Source: a virus. From it: a stretch of DNA of 24,162 nucleotides. Location: positions 1 through 24,162 of the IMG/VR virus record IMGVR_UViG_3300026534_000093; one strand, given 5' to 3'. Numbering within the stretch: position 1 is the stretch's first letter; each line of letters begins with the position of its first letter. A program made the position numbers and the translations under genes. Positions 14,758 to 22,180 of this stretch are shown here, piece after piece. The notes below the pieces were generated by a model. It was not told the DNA's origin and ran no database searches. It saw only the letters and a program-made list of their open reading frames with translations.

Positions 14758-15212
14758 TGCCGCCATTACTGAAACTGCCCGATCAGGCAGCCTACCGCAC
14801 ACACTATGAGCAAACGCTTTGCCGGGGCGGCATCGCTACCCATGACGGGATTCCGGTGTTTTTCCGCAAAAGCGAATTCGACCACGCCTTCTTTGAAAGC
14901 TCCGACCGTAGAGGGGCGAACGACGTGTTCTCGCTGGAGCGGGCCATGCGGATGGACTGGATTCCCGCCGCGCTGGCTGACCCGGCTGCCGGTTGCTTTC
15001 AAGGTTGGGACCGGCAAAAGAGGCGTTATGACCCAACACGCCGGGTTGCCGTCGTCGTCGATGATTTTGTCATCGTCATCGGCATCAGGCAAACGCGTCG
15101 CAGCACCCTAAAAGCGAATTTCATCACCTGTTATCAAGCCGATAACAGCATCGGGAAAATTCTCCAGTCACCCCGCTGGACCTTGCAGGAGTGCCTGAAT
15201 GCGTTGCGTTAG
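14757..15212 (+). CDS. Unknown 151-aa partner of the DUF3800 protein
   Basis: Not assigned to a family with certainty. The ATG at 14757 forms a TGATG junction with the DUF3800 stop and has GGAGG 9 bp upstream; ATG 14751 (two codons earlier, only 3 bp from GGAGG) is the alternative. Visible features: THYEQTLCRGGIATHDGIPVFFRKSEFDHAFFE near the N-terminus, an R..RMDWIPAAL segment, then strands VAVVVDDFVIVIGI and KANFITCYQAD-SIGKI-SPRW. The final 'aNFiT-Y-ad...I...P.W' resembles the end of BECR-fold RNases (Barnase-EndoU-ColicinE5/D-RelE), making a toxin-like RNase or a partner of DUF3800 plausible. That similarity is from memory and weak. Confidence 0.7.
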   Translation: MPPLLKLPDQAAYRTHYEQTLCRGGIATHDGIPVFFRKSEFDHAFFESSDRRGANDVFSLERAMRMDWIPAALADPAAGCFQGWDRQKRRYDPTRRVAVVVDDFVIVIGIRQTRRSTLKANFITCYQADNSIGKILQSPRWTLQECLNALR

Positions 15213-15339
15213 GGAATTAGGGACGCTGATTTGCTACGCTGGCTCAGCGTCCGAAGCCTCGATAGGTTCACGGCCGCTGGGCAGTGAACTCAATGCAGAT
15301 ATGGTCATTGTATGGCTCAAAAGTCAAGGACTCCCTAAC
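15208..15339. other. Structured gap in the defence operon
   Basis: The only real gap in the operon (15213-15386) contains a 9-bp inverted repeat, GGACGCTGA (15221-15229) and TCAGCGTCC (15244-15252), with a 14-nt loop and no T-tract. An outer 8-bp pair GTTAGGGA/TCCCTAAC (15208-15215, 15332-15339) encloses it. No promoter with good boxes is obvious. It may act as an RNA structure that lowers hsdR expression or stabilises the mRNA, or it may be the scar where Shedu-DUF3800 cargo was inserted. Confidence 0.4.
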
Positions 15340-15386
15340 AGGCAGTTCCGTACACATTGGCCGCACCCGACAGCGGGAGCACGCCC

Positions 15387-18300
15387 ATGACCTTCAACGC
15401 TGCCGAGAAATACCAATCGCAGATCCCCGCCCTGCAGATGCTGGTGGGACTGGGCTTCACGCCGCTCAGCCAGGAGGACGCCCTGCGACTGCGCGGCGGG
15501 CGGCTGCGCAACGTTGTGCTCGACGACGTGCTGGCCGACCAGTTGATGCGGCTCAATCGCTTCACCCATCGTGGCCGAGATTATGCCTTCGACCTCGAGG
15601 ACGCGCATGAGGCGATGCGGCGGCTCAAGCCCACCCCGGACCGGCTCAAGGGGCTGCGCGGCACCAACCAGGACATCTACGATACGCTGCTTCTCGGCAC
15701 CACGATCACCAAATCGATCGACGGGGATTCGAAGAGCTATTCCTTCCGCTACATCGACTGGGAAAATCTGGCGAACAACGTCTTTCACGTCACCGCCGAA
15801 TTTTCGGTCGAACGGACGGGGTCGAGCAGCACGAAGCGTTGCGACATCGTCGCCTTCGTCAACGGCATCCCCGTTCTGGTTATCGAGAACAAGCGCCCGA
15901 CCGAAAGCCTGAAGAAGGCTGACAGCCAGTTGATCGGCTATCAGAAAGAGGACAACATTCCGCATCTCTTCCACTTCGCACAATTGCTTGTGTCGATGAA
16001 CCGCGTCGAGGCGCGCTACGCCACGGTGGGGACGCCACGCAAGTTCTGGCAGACTTGGCGCGACGAAGAAGACCGGGACGAGGATATATCACCAATCGCC
16101 AACCGTCCCTTGTCCGAGCCGGAAAAGGCCGCAATCTTCTCAGGCGATTTCGCACATGCCCGCCACTACTTCGACGAGATGACCGCCGAGGGTGCACGGG
16201 CGGTGACGCCTCAGGATCGCACCATCTACGCCCTGTGCCGACCTGAACGGATGCTTGATCTGATCCGGCGTTTTACCGTCTTCGACGGCGGCGAGAGAAA
16301 GATCGCACGTCATCAGCAGTTCTTCGGTATCCGCCGGGCGATCGAGACGGTCCGGCAGTTCAATCCGGATGGATCGCGCAAGGGCGGCGTGATCTGGCAC
16401 ACACAGGGCTCCGGCAAGTCGCTGACGATGGTCATGCTGGGGCGCGCCCTGGCGCTTGAGCCCAATATCGAGAACCCACGCATTCTGATCGTCACCGACC
16501 GCGACGATCTCGACAAGCAGATCAAGGGCACCTTCAAGTCCTGCGACATGGAGCCGGTGCGCGCCACGAGCGGCTCCAATCTTCTCGAACTCATCCGGAA
16601 CAGGACGCCGCTCATTACAACGATCATCAACAAGTTCGACACGGCGTTGCGCCACAGCGCCTCTGCCGACGAGGATCCCAACATCTTTGTTCTGGTCGAT
16701 GAGAGCCACCGCAGCCAGACCGGCCGCTATGGAGGGCACAGCCAGTTCGCCACCAAGATGCGCCGCCTGCTGCCCAAAGCCTGCTACCTGGGCTTCACCG
16801 GCACACCTTTGCTGAAGAAGGAAAAGAACACGCTGTCGACCTTCGGGCGGCTGATCCATCACTACAAGATCGACGAGGCCGTCGCAGATGGGGCCGTGGT
16901 TCCACTCCTTTACGAGGGCCGGCTGGTTGAGCAGCAGGTGAGCGGCGGCGTCATCGACACATGGTTCGAAAAGATCAGCGAGGGGCTGACCGATAGCCAG
17001 AAAGCTGACCTGAAGCGCAAGTATTCCCGCATGGATGCACTGGCCAAGACAGACCAGGCGATCCGCGCCAAGGCTTTCGACATCTCCGAGCATTACCGTC
17101 AACACTGGCAGGGAACCGGCTTCAAGGCGCAGCTTGTTGCACCGTCCAAGGCCGCGGCCGTGAAATTCAAGGAAGTGCTGGACGAGATCGGCCATGTCTC
17201 GAGCGAGATCATCATCTCGCCGCCTGACGAGAATGAAGGCAACGAGGAAGTTGATCAGGAATCCAAGGACCTGGTGCGCCGCTTCTGGTCCAGGATGATG
17301 GACCGCTACAAGACCGAGGACGCATACAACAAGCAGATCATCGATGCCTTCAAGGGATCAGGCGATCCGGAAATTCTGATCGTCGTGTCGAAGCTCCTGA
17401 CCGGCTTTGATGCGCCGCGCAATACGGTGCTCTACGTTTGCAAATCGCTCAAGGAGCACAACCTTCTTCAGGCAATTGCACGGGTGAACAGGCTTTTCGA
17501 GGAAGGTGGGATCGAGAAGCAGTTCGGTTTCATCATCGACTACGAGGGGCTGCTCGGCGAACTGGACAGCGCCCTGACGACCTACAGCGCTTTCGAAGAC
17601 TACGATCCCGCCGACCTCGCAGGTACGGTTCACGACATCAAGGAAGAAATCCGAAAGCTGCCCCAGCTCCACGACCAGCTTTGGGATTTGTTCAAGCCAG
17701 TGCGCAACAAGAAGGACATGGAGCAGTTCGAACAGCTCCTTGCGGATGAGGCGCTCCGGCAGGAGTTCTATGCACGCCTGAAGGCTTTCAGCCGCTGCCT
17801 GCACATCTCGCTTTCGTCGGACAAGTTGTTCGACGTTCTCGACGAGGCGAGAATCGACGCCCTGAAGCGCGACTGGAAGCAGTTCTCCGAGCTCAAACGC
17901 TCGGTGCAGCTGCGCTACCAGGAAACCGTGGATGTCCGCGAATTCGAGCCCAAGATCCAGAAGCTTCTGGACGACCACGTCGTTGCGATGCCGGCCGAAA
18001 CCATCATCGAGGTCGTGAACATCAACGATCCGGATGCGCTGAAGGCCGTAGTCGAGGAAACGGGCGTGTCGGAAGCATCGCGCGCGGACCGGATCGCCAG
18101 CGCAACCCGAAAGGTCATCACCGAAAAGATGGATGAGGATCCGACCTTCTACAAGCAGTTCTCGGAACTGCTCGAAGAAACGATCCGCGCCTATCGGGAA
18201 AAACGGCTGTCCGAGCGAGACTATCTCGGCCGTGTCGTTGATCTCGCCAGCAAGGTTGCGCGGAGAGACCGCGGCAGGGACGTTCCCGCATCCATCCGGC

Positions 18301-18602
18301 ACGACGACGATGCGCAGGCATTGTTCGGGATTCTTGACGGGCAGATGAAGGACCGGACTGGCCAGCCCGTCACAGGCGGCGATGCCGCCGAAATCGCGGT
18401 TGAGATCATCGACATCATCAAGGGTCACCTCATCGTCGACATCTGGTCGAACGACGTGGCGCAAAACAATCTTCGCAACGCCATAGACGACTATTTCTTT
18501 GATGTGCTCCGGGATCAGAAGGGCATCGATCTTAACGTGGATACCCTCGATGAACTCGAACTCAGGATCATGAATCTGGCGCGCGCACGGTTCCCGGCAT
18601 GA
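15387..18602 (+). CDS. hsdR: Type I restriction endonuclease motor/nuclease subunit HsdR
   Basis: A 1071-aa R subunit, normal length, that translocates DNA using ATP and cuts it at a distance. The N-terminal PD-(D/E)XK nuclease has D153 and E167-N-K169 (RCDIVAF, VLVIENKRP). The SF2 motor has Walker A TQGSGKSLT (339-347), DESH (438-441), GFTGTP (469-474) and later LLTGFDAP and QAIARVNR (motifs V and VI). The C-terminal helical domain that contacts HsdM covers about 780-1071. ATG 15387 is chosen because GGGAG precedes it by 8 bp and the family begins near 'FNAAEKYQSQ'; upstream codons to 15357 look untranslated. It overlaps the next gene by 4 bp. Confidence 0.97.
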   Translation: MTFNAAEKYQSQIPALQMLVGLGFTPLSQEDALRLRGGRLRNVVLDDVLADQLMRLNRFTHRGRDYAFDLEDAHEAMRRLKPTPDRLKGLRGTNQDIYDTLLLGTTITKSIDGDSKSYSFRYIDWENLANNVFHVTAEFSVERTGSSSTKRCDIVAFVNGIPVLVIENKRPTESLKKADSQLIGYQKEDNIPHLFHFAQLLVSMNRVEARYATVGTPRKFWQTWRDEEDRDEDISPIANRPLSEPEKAAIFSGDFAHARHYFDEMTAEGARAVTPQDRTIYALCRPERMLDLIRRFTVFDGGERKIARHQQFFGIRRAIETVRQFNPDGSRKGGVIWHTQGSGKSLTMVMLGRALALEPNIENPRILIVTDRDDLDKQIKGTFKSCDMEPVRATSGSNLLELIRNRTPLITTIINKFDTALRHSASADEDPNIFVLVDESHRSQTGRYGGHSQFATKMRRLLPKACYLGFTGTPLLKKEKNTLSTFGRLIHHYKIDEAVADGAVVPLLYEGRLVEQQVSGGVIDTWFEKISEGLTDSQKADLKRKYSRMDALAKTDQAIRAKAFDISEHYRQHWQGTGFKAQLVAPSKAAAVKFKEVLDEIGHVSSEIIISPPDENEGNEEVDQESKDLVRRFWSRMMDRYKTEDAYNKQIIDAFKGSGDPEILIVVSKLLTGFDAPRNTVLYVCKSLKEHNLLQAIARVNRLFEEGGIEKQFGFIIDYEGLLGELDSALTTYSAFEDYDPADLAGTVHDIKEEIRKLPQLHDQLWDLFKPVRNKKDMEQFEQLLADEALRQEFYARLKAFSRCLHISLSSDKLFDVLDEARIDALKRDWKQFSELKRSVQLRYQETVDVREFEPKIQKLLDDHVVAMPAETIIEVVNINDPDALKAVVEETGVSEASRADRIASATRKVITEKMDEDPTFYKQFSELLEETIRAYREKRLSERDYLGRVVDLASKVARRDRGRDVPASIRHDDDAQALFGILDGQMKDRTGQPVTGGDAAEIAVEIIDIIKGHLIVDIWSNDVAQNNLRNAIDDYFFDVLRDQKGIDLNVDTLDELELRIMNLARARFPA

Positions 18603-19315
18603 CTGCGGATGTTCACCGGCTCGAATACGGTCAGCAAGAGATCATTTACCGGATCGTCCGGCGTCCGCGCGCGACCCTTGAAATAGCCGTCGAACCGGAT
18701 GCCTCAGTGGTTGTTGCCGCCCCCATGGATGCGCCTTTGAAGTCCATCGAGGCGAAGCTGAGGAAGCGCGCATCCTGGGTGATCCGGCAGCAGCGATACT
18801 TCTCGCAGTTTCTGCCCCGAACGCCAGAACGGCGCTACATCGCCGGCGAAACGCATCTGTATCTGGGGCGCCAGTACCGGCTGAAAGTCGTCCCGCATGT
18901 CCAGGAAAAGGTCAAACTCCTGAGGGGCTTCATTGTGGTGCAAACCCACCGACCGAGCCGTGCCGAAATCACGCGTGAACTCGTGGATACTTGGTATCGT
19001 GGGCGGGCCCATATCAAGTTTCCGGAGCGAGTGGAGGCATGCCTTGGACGTTTCCCGAACTCGGAAATGTTCCGTCCCAAAAGTCTCATCATTCGCCAGA
19101 TCAAACAGCGCTGGGGTTCGATGTCTCCGTCCGGCCGCCTTCTTTTGAACCTGCGACTGATACAGGCGCCAGTGGATGCGATCGATTACGTGATCACCCA
19201 CGAACTCTGCCACATGGCCGAACCCCATCATGGCCCGGCATTCTTTCAACTGCTGGAGAACGTCATGCCGGATTGGGAGCGAAAAAAACATCGGCTGGAA
19301 CGTGCAATGGCATAA
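18599..19315 (+). CDS. YgjP/SprT-like zinc metallopeptidase
   Basis: A 238-aa protein of the YgjP (DUF45, M48-like) family. Motifs: the WGS signature at 172-174 (QRWGSMSPSGRLLLNLRL), zinc-binding HELCH at 201-205 with E202 catalytic, and a third ligand, probably H211 in PHHGPAFF. Proteins of this family are frequently encoded next to hsdR, but their role there is unknown; controlled turnover of HsdR or of stalled DNA-protein complexes is possible. It starts in an ATGA overlap with hsdR. It is the last gene before the terminator. Confidence 0.92.
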   Translation: MTADVHRLEYGQQEIIYRIVRRPRATLEIAVEPDASVVVAAPMDAPLKSIEAKLRKRASWVIRQQRYFSQFLPRTPERRYIAGETHLYLGRQYRLKVVPHVQEKVKLLRGFIVVQTHRPSRAEITRELVDTWYRGRAHIKFPERVEACLGRFPNSEMFRPKSLIIRQIKQRWGSMSPSGRLLLNLRLIQAPVDAIDYVITHELCHMAEPHHGPAFFQLLENVMPDWERKKHRLERAMA

Positions 19316-19512
19316 GAACGTCCAACCACCAAGGAAACGAACAACACCGCCCCAGAATTGCAGCGAAGGGTTGCGTGGACACGCCCCGAAGCTATTCGAC
19401 ATACAGTATCTTCGCGGAGGCGATCCATGAGCCACCATTCAGCATCCATTTTAATACGATACCATTGACAACCCTGCCCCTCTTGACTCATACATTCACC
19501 ATCGAAGATTAG

Positions 19513-19542
19513 CGCCCGCAGGAAACCCTCGCGGGCGTTTTT
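19513..19542 (+). terminator. Rho-independent terminator of the defence operon
   Basis: CGCCCGC (19513-19519), an 11-nt loop and GCGGGCG (19531-19537) form a perfect 7-bp GC stem followed by TTTTT. It lies 197 bp after the metallopeptidase stop. The intervening 19316-19512 stretch holds no gene I can support, only a 13-codon frame at 19428 with a GGAGG site. Confidence 0.85.
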
Positions 19543-19633
19543 CTTTGCACCCCCCACCTTGGGTCCTCCCGGGCCGCAATCGTATACGGGGGGGCTTGGC
19601 GCGGTGTTTCGCTAGCGACAGGGTGTTGTTTTG

Positions 19634-19785
19634 GGTCCGCGGTCCGCGGGTCCGCACCCCTTGTCGAAAACAGGAAACACCTAGGTTTACAGGGCCTTGA
19701 GCCAATCGCGACCGGGTGCGGACCCAGCGTTTTGGTCCGCACTTCGGGTCCGCAGGTCCGCACCCGGGTCCGCAGTGGGTCCGCA
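19634..19785. repeat. GGTCCGC(A) repeat cluster, eight direct and one inverted copy
   Basis: Direct copies begin at 19634, 19641, 19649, 19734, 19747, 19755, 19767 and 19778, often extended to GGGTCCGCA. One inverted copy, TGCGGACC, is at 19717-19724. Adjacent starts differ by 7, 8, 12 or 11 bp. The cluster lies in the 335-bp intergenic stretch 19543-19877, directly upstream of the ParB-domain methyltransferase. No gene is supported in that stretch. It could be a protein-binding array (partition-like, replication or late-operon control). Confidence 0.7.
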
Positions 19786-19822
19786 CCCCCCGACAGAATC
19801 CGCCTCCCTGCTGGCAACTCGG

Positions 19823-19850
19823 CCCCGCCTTCGCGCGGGGTCGTTTCTTT
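19823..19850 (+). terminator. Terminator-like hairpin before the methyltransferase gene
   Basis: CCCCGC (19823-19828), a 6-nt loop and GCGGGG (19835-19840), followed by TCGTTTCTTT. The T-tract is interrupted, so termination is plausible but not strong. It stands 28 bp before the start at 19878 and could insulate the gene from read-through. Confidence 0.5.
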
Positions 19851-19877
19851 CAAGGGCGGCAAACGCAAGGAACAGAC

Positions 19878-21143
19878 GTGAAGATCAGGATGACGCCCTT
19901 GGGCGAGCTCACCCCCTATGCCGGGAACGCCCGTACCCACACCGATGCCCAGATCGCCCAGATCGCGGCCTCGATCGAGGAATTCGGTTTCACCAACCCG
20001 ATTCTTGCCGGCAGCGACGGGGTGATCATCGCGGGGCACGGAAGGCTGCTGGCAGCCGAGAGGCTCGGCATGGACAAGGTGCCGGTCATCACGCTGGACC
20101 ACCTCGACGAGGCCCAGCGCCGGGCCCTGGTGATCGCCGACAACAAGATCGCCGAGAACGCCGGTTGGAACGAGGAACTGCTGCGCGCCGAGTTGGCGGC
20201 TCTGCAGGAGATGGACTTCGATCTCGACCTGGTGGGATTTTCGGACGAGGAACTCAATGAACTTCTAGGTGAGCTTGAGGAAGAGGAACCCGAGGGCGAC
20301 ATTGCCCCCGTCCCGGTGCCCGATCCCCCAGAAGACCCGGTCACCCGGGTTGGCGATCTCTGGCTGCTCGGCAACCATCGCCTGCTGTGCGGCGACAGCA
20401 CCAACCTGAAGGACGTGGAGCGGCTGATGGGCGGCCAGACCGCCGCGCTGTTTTCCACCGACCCGCCCTATCTGGTCGACTACACCGGCGCCGGTCGACC
20501 GGGCGGTGCCGGGCATGACTGGTCCGACCTCTACCGCGAGGTGGACATCAAGGATGCCGAGGGCTTCCTGCGTGCCGTGTTCCGCAACGCCATCAAGGTC
20601 ACCCGCAAGGATGCCGCCTGGTATTGCTGGCATGCCCACAAGCGCGCCGCCCTGATCGAGGCCGTGTGGACCGATCTGGGTGTCCTGAACCACCAGCAGA
20701 TCGTCTGGGTGAAACCCGCCGCGATCCCGACCCACAGCTACTACCCCTGGCGGCACGAGCCCTGCCTGATGGGCTGGCAGCAGGGCCACAAGCCGCCGCA
20801 CCTGGGCGGGAACGACCACAACGTGACCAGCGTCTGGGAGCTGGACTGGGAAGGCGCGGCCCGGCCGGCGGGCGCCGAGCACCCAACCCAGAAGCCGCTT
20901 GAGGTGTTCGCGATCCCGATGCGCCGGCACACGAAGAAGGGTGAGATCTGCTTCGAGCCGTTCTCGGGCTCAGGCTCGCAGATCGTCGCCGGCGAGGCGC
21001 TGGGCCGGAAGGTCTACGCGATGGAATTGCAGCCCGCCTTCGTGGATGTGGCTATCCGGCGCTGGCAGGAGGCAACGGGCAAGCAGGCGGTGCTGGAGGA
21101 GACCGGCCAGACCTTTGCTGATTTGGCGGACAACCCGCGCTGA
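19878..21143 (+). CDS. ParB-domain DNA methyltransferase (phage type, beta-class)
   Basis: A 421-aa fusion: an N-terminal ParB/Sulfiredoxin-like nuclease-fold domain (about 5-95, with GVIIAGHGRLLAAERLGMDKVPVI), an acidic linker (about 125-155), then a DNA methyltransferase with catalytic DPPY at 195-198 and SAM-binding FSGSGS at about 362-367. Catalytic motif before SAM motif is the beta-class order (N6-adenine or N4-cytosine). Such proteins are common in prophages, where they modify phage DNA against host restriction. The start is taken as GTG 19878 with AAGGA upstream; ATG 19890 is the alternative. Codons further upstream are repeat DNA. Its 3' tip is duplicated at 165-275. Confidence 0.92.
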   Translation: MKIRMTPLGELTPYAGNARTHTDAQIAQIAASIEEFGFTNPILAGSDGVIIAGHGRLLAAERLGMDKVPVITLDHLDEAQRRALVIADNKIAENAGWNEELLRAELAALQEMDFDLDLVGFSDEELNELLGELEEEEPEGDIAPVPVPDPPEDPVTRVGDLWLLGNHRLLCGDSTNLKDVERLMGGQTAALFSTDPPYLVDYTGAGRPGGAGHDWSDLYREVDIKDAEGFLRAVFRNAIKVTRKDAAWYCWHAHKRAALIEAVWTDLGVLNHQQIVWVKPAAIPTHSYYPWRHEPCLMGWQQGHKPPHLGGNDHNVTSVWELDWEGAARPAGAEHPTQKPLEVFAIPMRRHTKKGEICFEPFSGSGSQIVAGEALGRKVYAMELQPAFVDVAIRRWQEATGKQAVLEETGQTFADLADNPR

Positions 21144-21575
21144 GGCGATGGATGGCGTGGCTGTATCTTCCCCCGGCTTGCTTGTCGGAGGCGACCAACT
21201 GTTCGGCCTGTCGCTCTGCTCCGGCGCAGGCGGGCTGGAACTCGGGTTGCACATCGCCTGCCCCCAATACCGAACTGTATGTCATGTCGAACGGGACGCT
21301 TATGCCGCGGCCGTCCTCGTGGCGCGGATGGAAGACAAGGCCCTGGCGCAAGCTCCTGTCTGGGACGATGTTGCCACATTCGACGGCCGCCCGTGGCGTG
21401 GATCGGTGGACATCGTCACTGCGGGCTACCCGTGCCAGCCGTTCAGCGTCGCGGGCAAGCGCAAGGGCGCAAACGATCCCCGCCACCTCTGGCCCCATGT
21501 CGCCCGCATCATCGGAGAATGCACCCCGCCCTTCGTCTTCCTCGAGAATGTCGCCCATCATCTCCGCCTCGGCTT
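21033..21575 (+). repeat. 543-bp direct repeat, intact-gene copy (partner at 165-707)
   Basis: Spans the end of the ParB-type methyltransferase and the first 428 bp of the C5 methyltransferase gene. It aligns to 165-707 without any gap (constant offset 20868), at roughly 90% identity by eye. Differences are mainly third-position, as expected for homologous coding genes diverging under selection. Confidence 0.85.
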
Positions 21576-22167
21576 TCCCGAGGTCGCCGGAAGCCTGGTC
21601 CGCATGGGCTACAGACTTGCGGCGGGCCTGTTCACGGCGGCGGAAGTCGGCGCGCCCCACAAGCGCGAACGGCTGTTCGTCCTTGCCCAACGGGCGGGAG
21701 ACACGATGGCCGACCCCGCGCGCCTGCTCTGGCAAGAGATCGAGTGGCGGCAACCGGACGGAACTCCTGCGCCGCTGGCCGACGCCGATGGCAACCGACG
21801 GCAACAAGCCCAGCGCGGGCAACCGCAAGGCGGCCGACCTGACCCACGCCAGCCGCCTGTGGCCGACCCCGTCGGCGCGCGATGCCAAGGGCGCCAACAG
21901 CCGGGAACATGTGGAGAAAAATGGCACGGGCCGGCGGCACATGGATCAGCTGGCGAACTTCACCGTGCATTCCCCCCTGGCCCCGGCGACCTTGAGGCAT
22001 GGCGAGACTACCTCCGCCACGCCCCGCACGCTGAACCCAGCCTTCGTCGAGGCGCTTATGGGCTGGCCAACCGCGTGGACCGCCTTCGGCTCTGTGGCAA
22101 CGGCGTGGTCCCCCTGGTTGCGGCGCATGCGGTTCGAGTTCTGGCGGCTGAACTGTGCGACGGATGA
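21148..22167 (+). CDS. C5 cytosine DNA methyltransferase
   Basis: A 339-aa enzyme transferring methyl from SAM to cytosine C5. Motif I is FGLSLCSGAGGLELG (19-33), catalytic PCQ is 95-97 (C96 nucleophile), ENV is 133-135, motif VIII (HKRERLFVLA) is 171-180 and motif X (NRVDRLRLCGNGVVPLVAAHA) is about 308-328. The segment 185-280 is low-complexity with repeated 'ADP/ADAD' and little TRD-like structure; it overlaps a second coding frame. ATG 21148 lies 4 bp after the ParB-methyltransferase stop, so both belong to one operon. Orphan status (no matching nuclease) suggests self-protection. Confidence 0.93.
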   Translation: MDGVAVSSPGLLVGGDQLFGLSLCSGAGGLELGLHIACPQYRTVCHVERDAYAAAVLVARMEDKALAQAPVWDDVATFDGRPWRGSVDIVTAGYPCQPFSVAGKRKGANDPRHLWPHVARIIGECTPPFVFLENVAHHLRLGFPEVAGSLVRMGYRLAAGLFTAAEVGAPHKRERLFVLAQRAGDTMADPARLLWQEIEWRQPDGTPAPLADADGNRRQQAQRGQPQGGRPDPRQPPVADPVGARCQGRQQPGTCGEKWHGPAAHGSAGELHRAFPPGPGDLEAWRDYLRHAPHAEPSLRRGAYGLANRVDRLRLCGNGVVPLVAAHAVRVLAAELCDG

Positions 22168-22180
22168 GGGGGAGGAATGA
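21788..22180 (+). CDS. Overlapping-frame protein with 'WPTP...LNPAFVEALMGWP' signature
   Basis: In the +1 frame of the C5 methyltransferase gene, 21788-22180 encodes 130 aa with features known from phage methyltransferase C-termini and small companion proteins: LWPTPSARDAKGAN, HMDQLANF, then RTLNPAFVEALMGWPTAWTAF. Earlier in-frame WPTP copies (near 21708 and 21778) show that the frame is meaningful before the chosen ATG. Its stop overlaps the next gene's ATG (ATGA at 22177), a coupling signature the methyltransferase stop at 22167 lacks. It may be a separate protein initiated at 21788 or the end of a frameshifted methyltransferase. The ATG has no strong ribosome site, so the exact start is uncertain. 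Confidence 0.5.
   Translation: MATDGNKPSAGNRKAADLTHASRLWPTPSARDAKGANSREHVEKNGTGRRHMDQLANFTVHSPLAPATLRHGETTSATPRTLNPAFVEALMGWPTAWTAFGSVATAWSPWLRRMRFEFWRLNCATDEGEE

Noticed and set aside
19428-19469. 13-codon ORF with a GGAGG site after the metallopeptidase
   Set aside because: Very short and not recognisable. A leader peptide is possible but there is no downstream gene for it to control before the terminator.
19465-19495. TTGACA with possible -10 near 19485
   Set aside because: No acceptable -10 box at 16-18 bp spacing, and a terminator follows at once.
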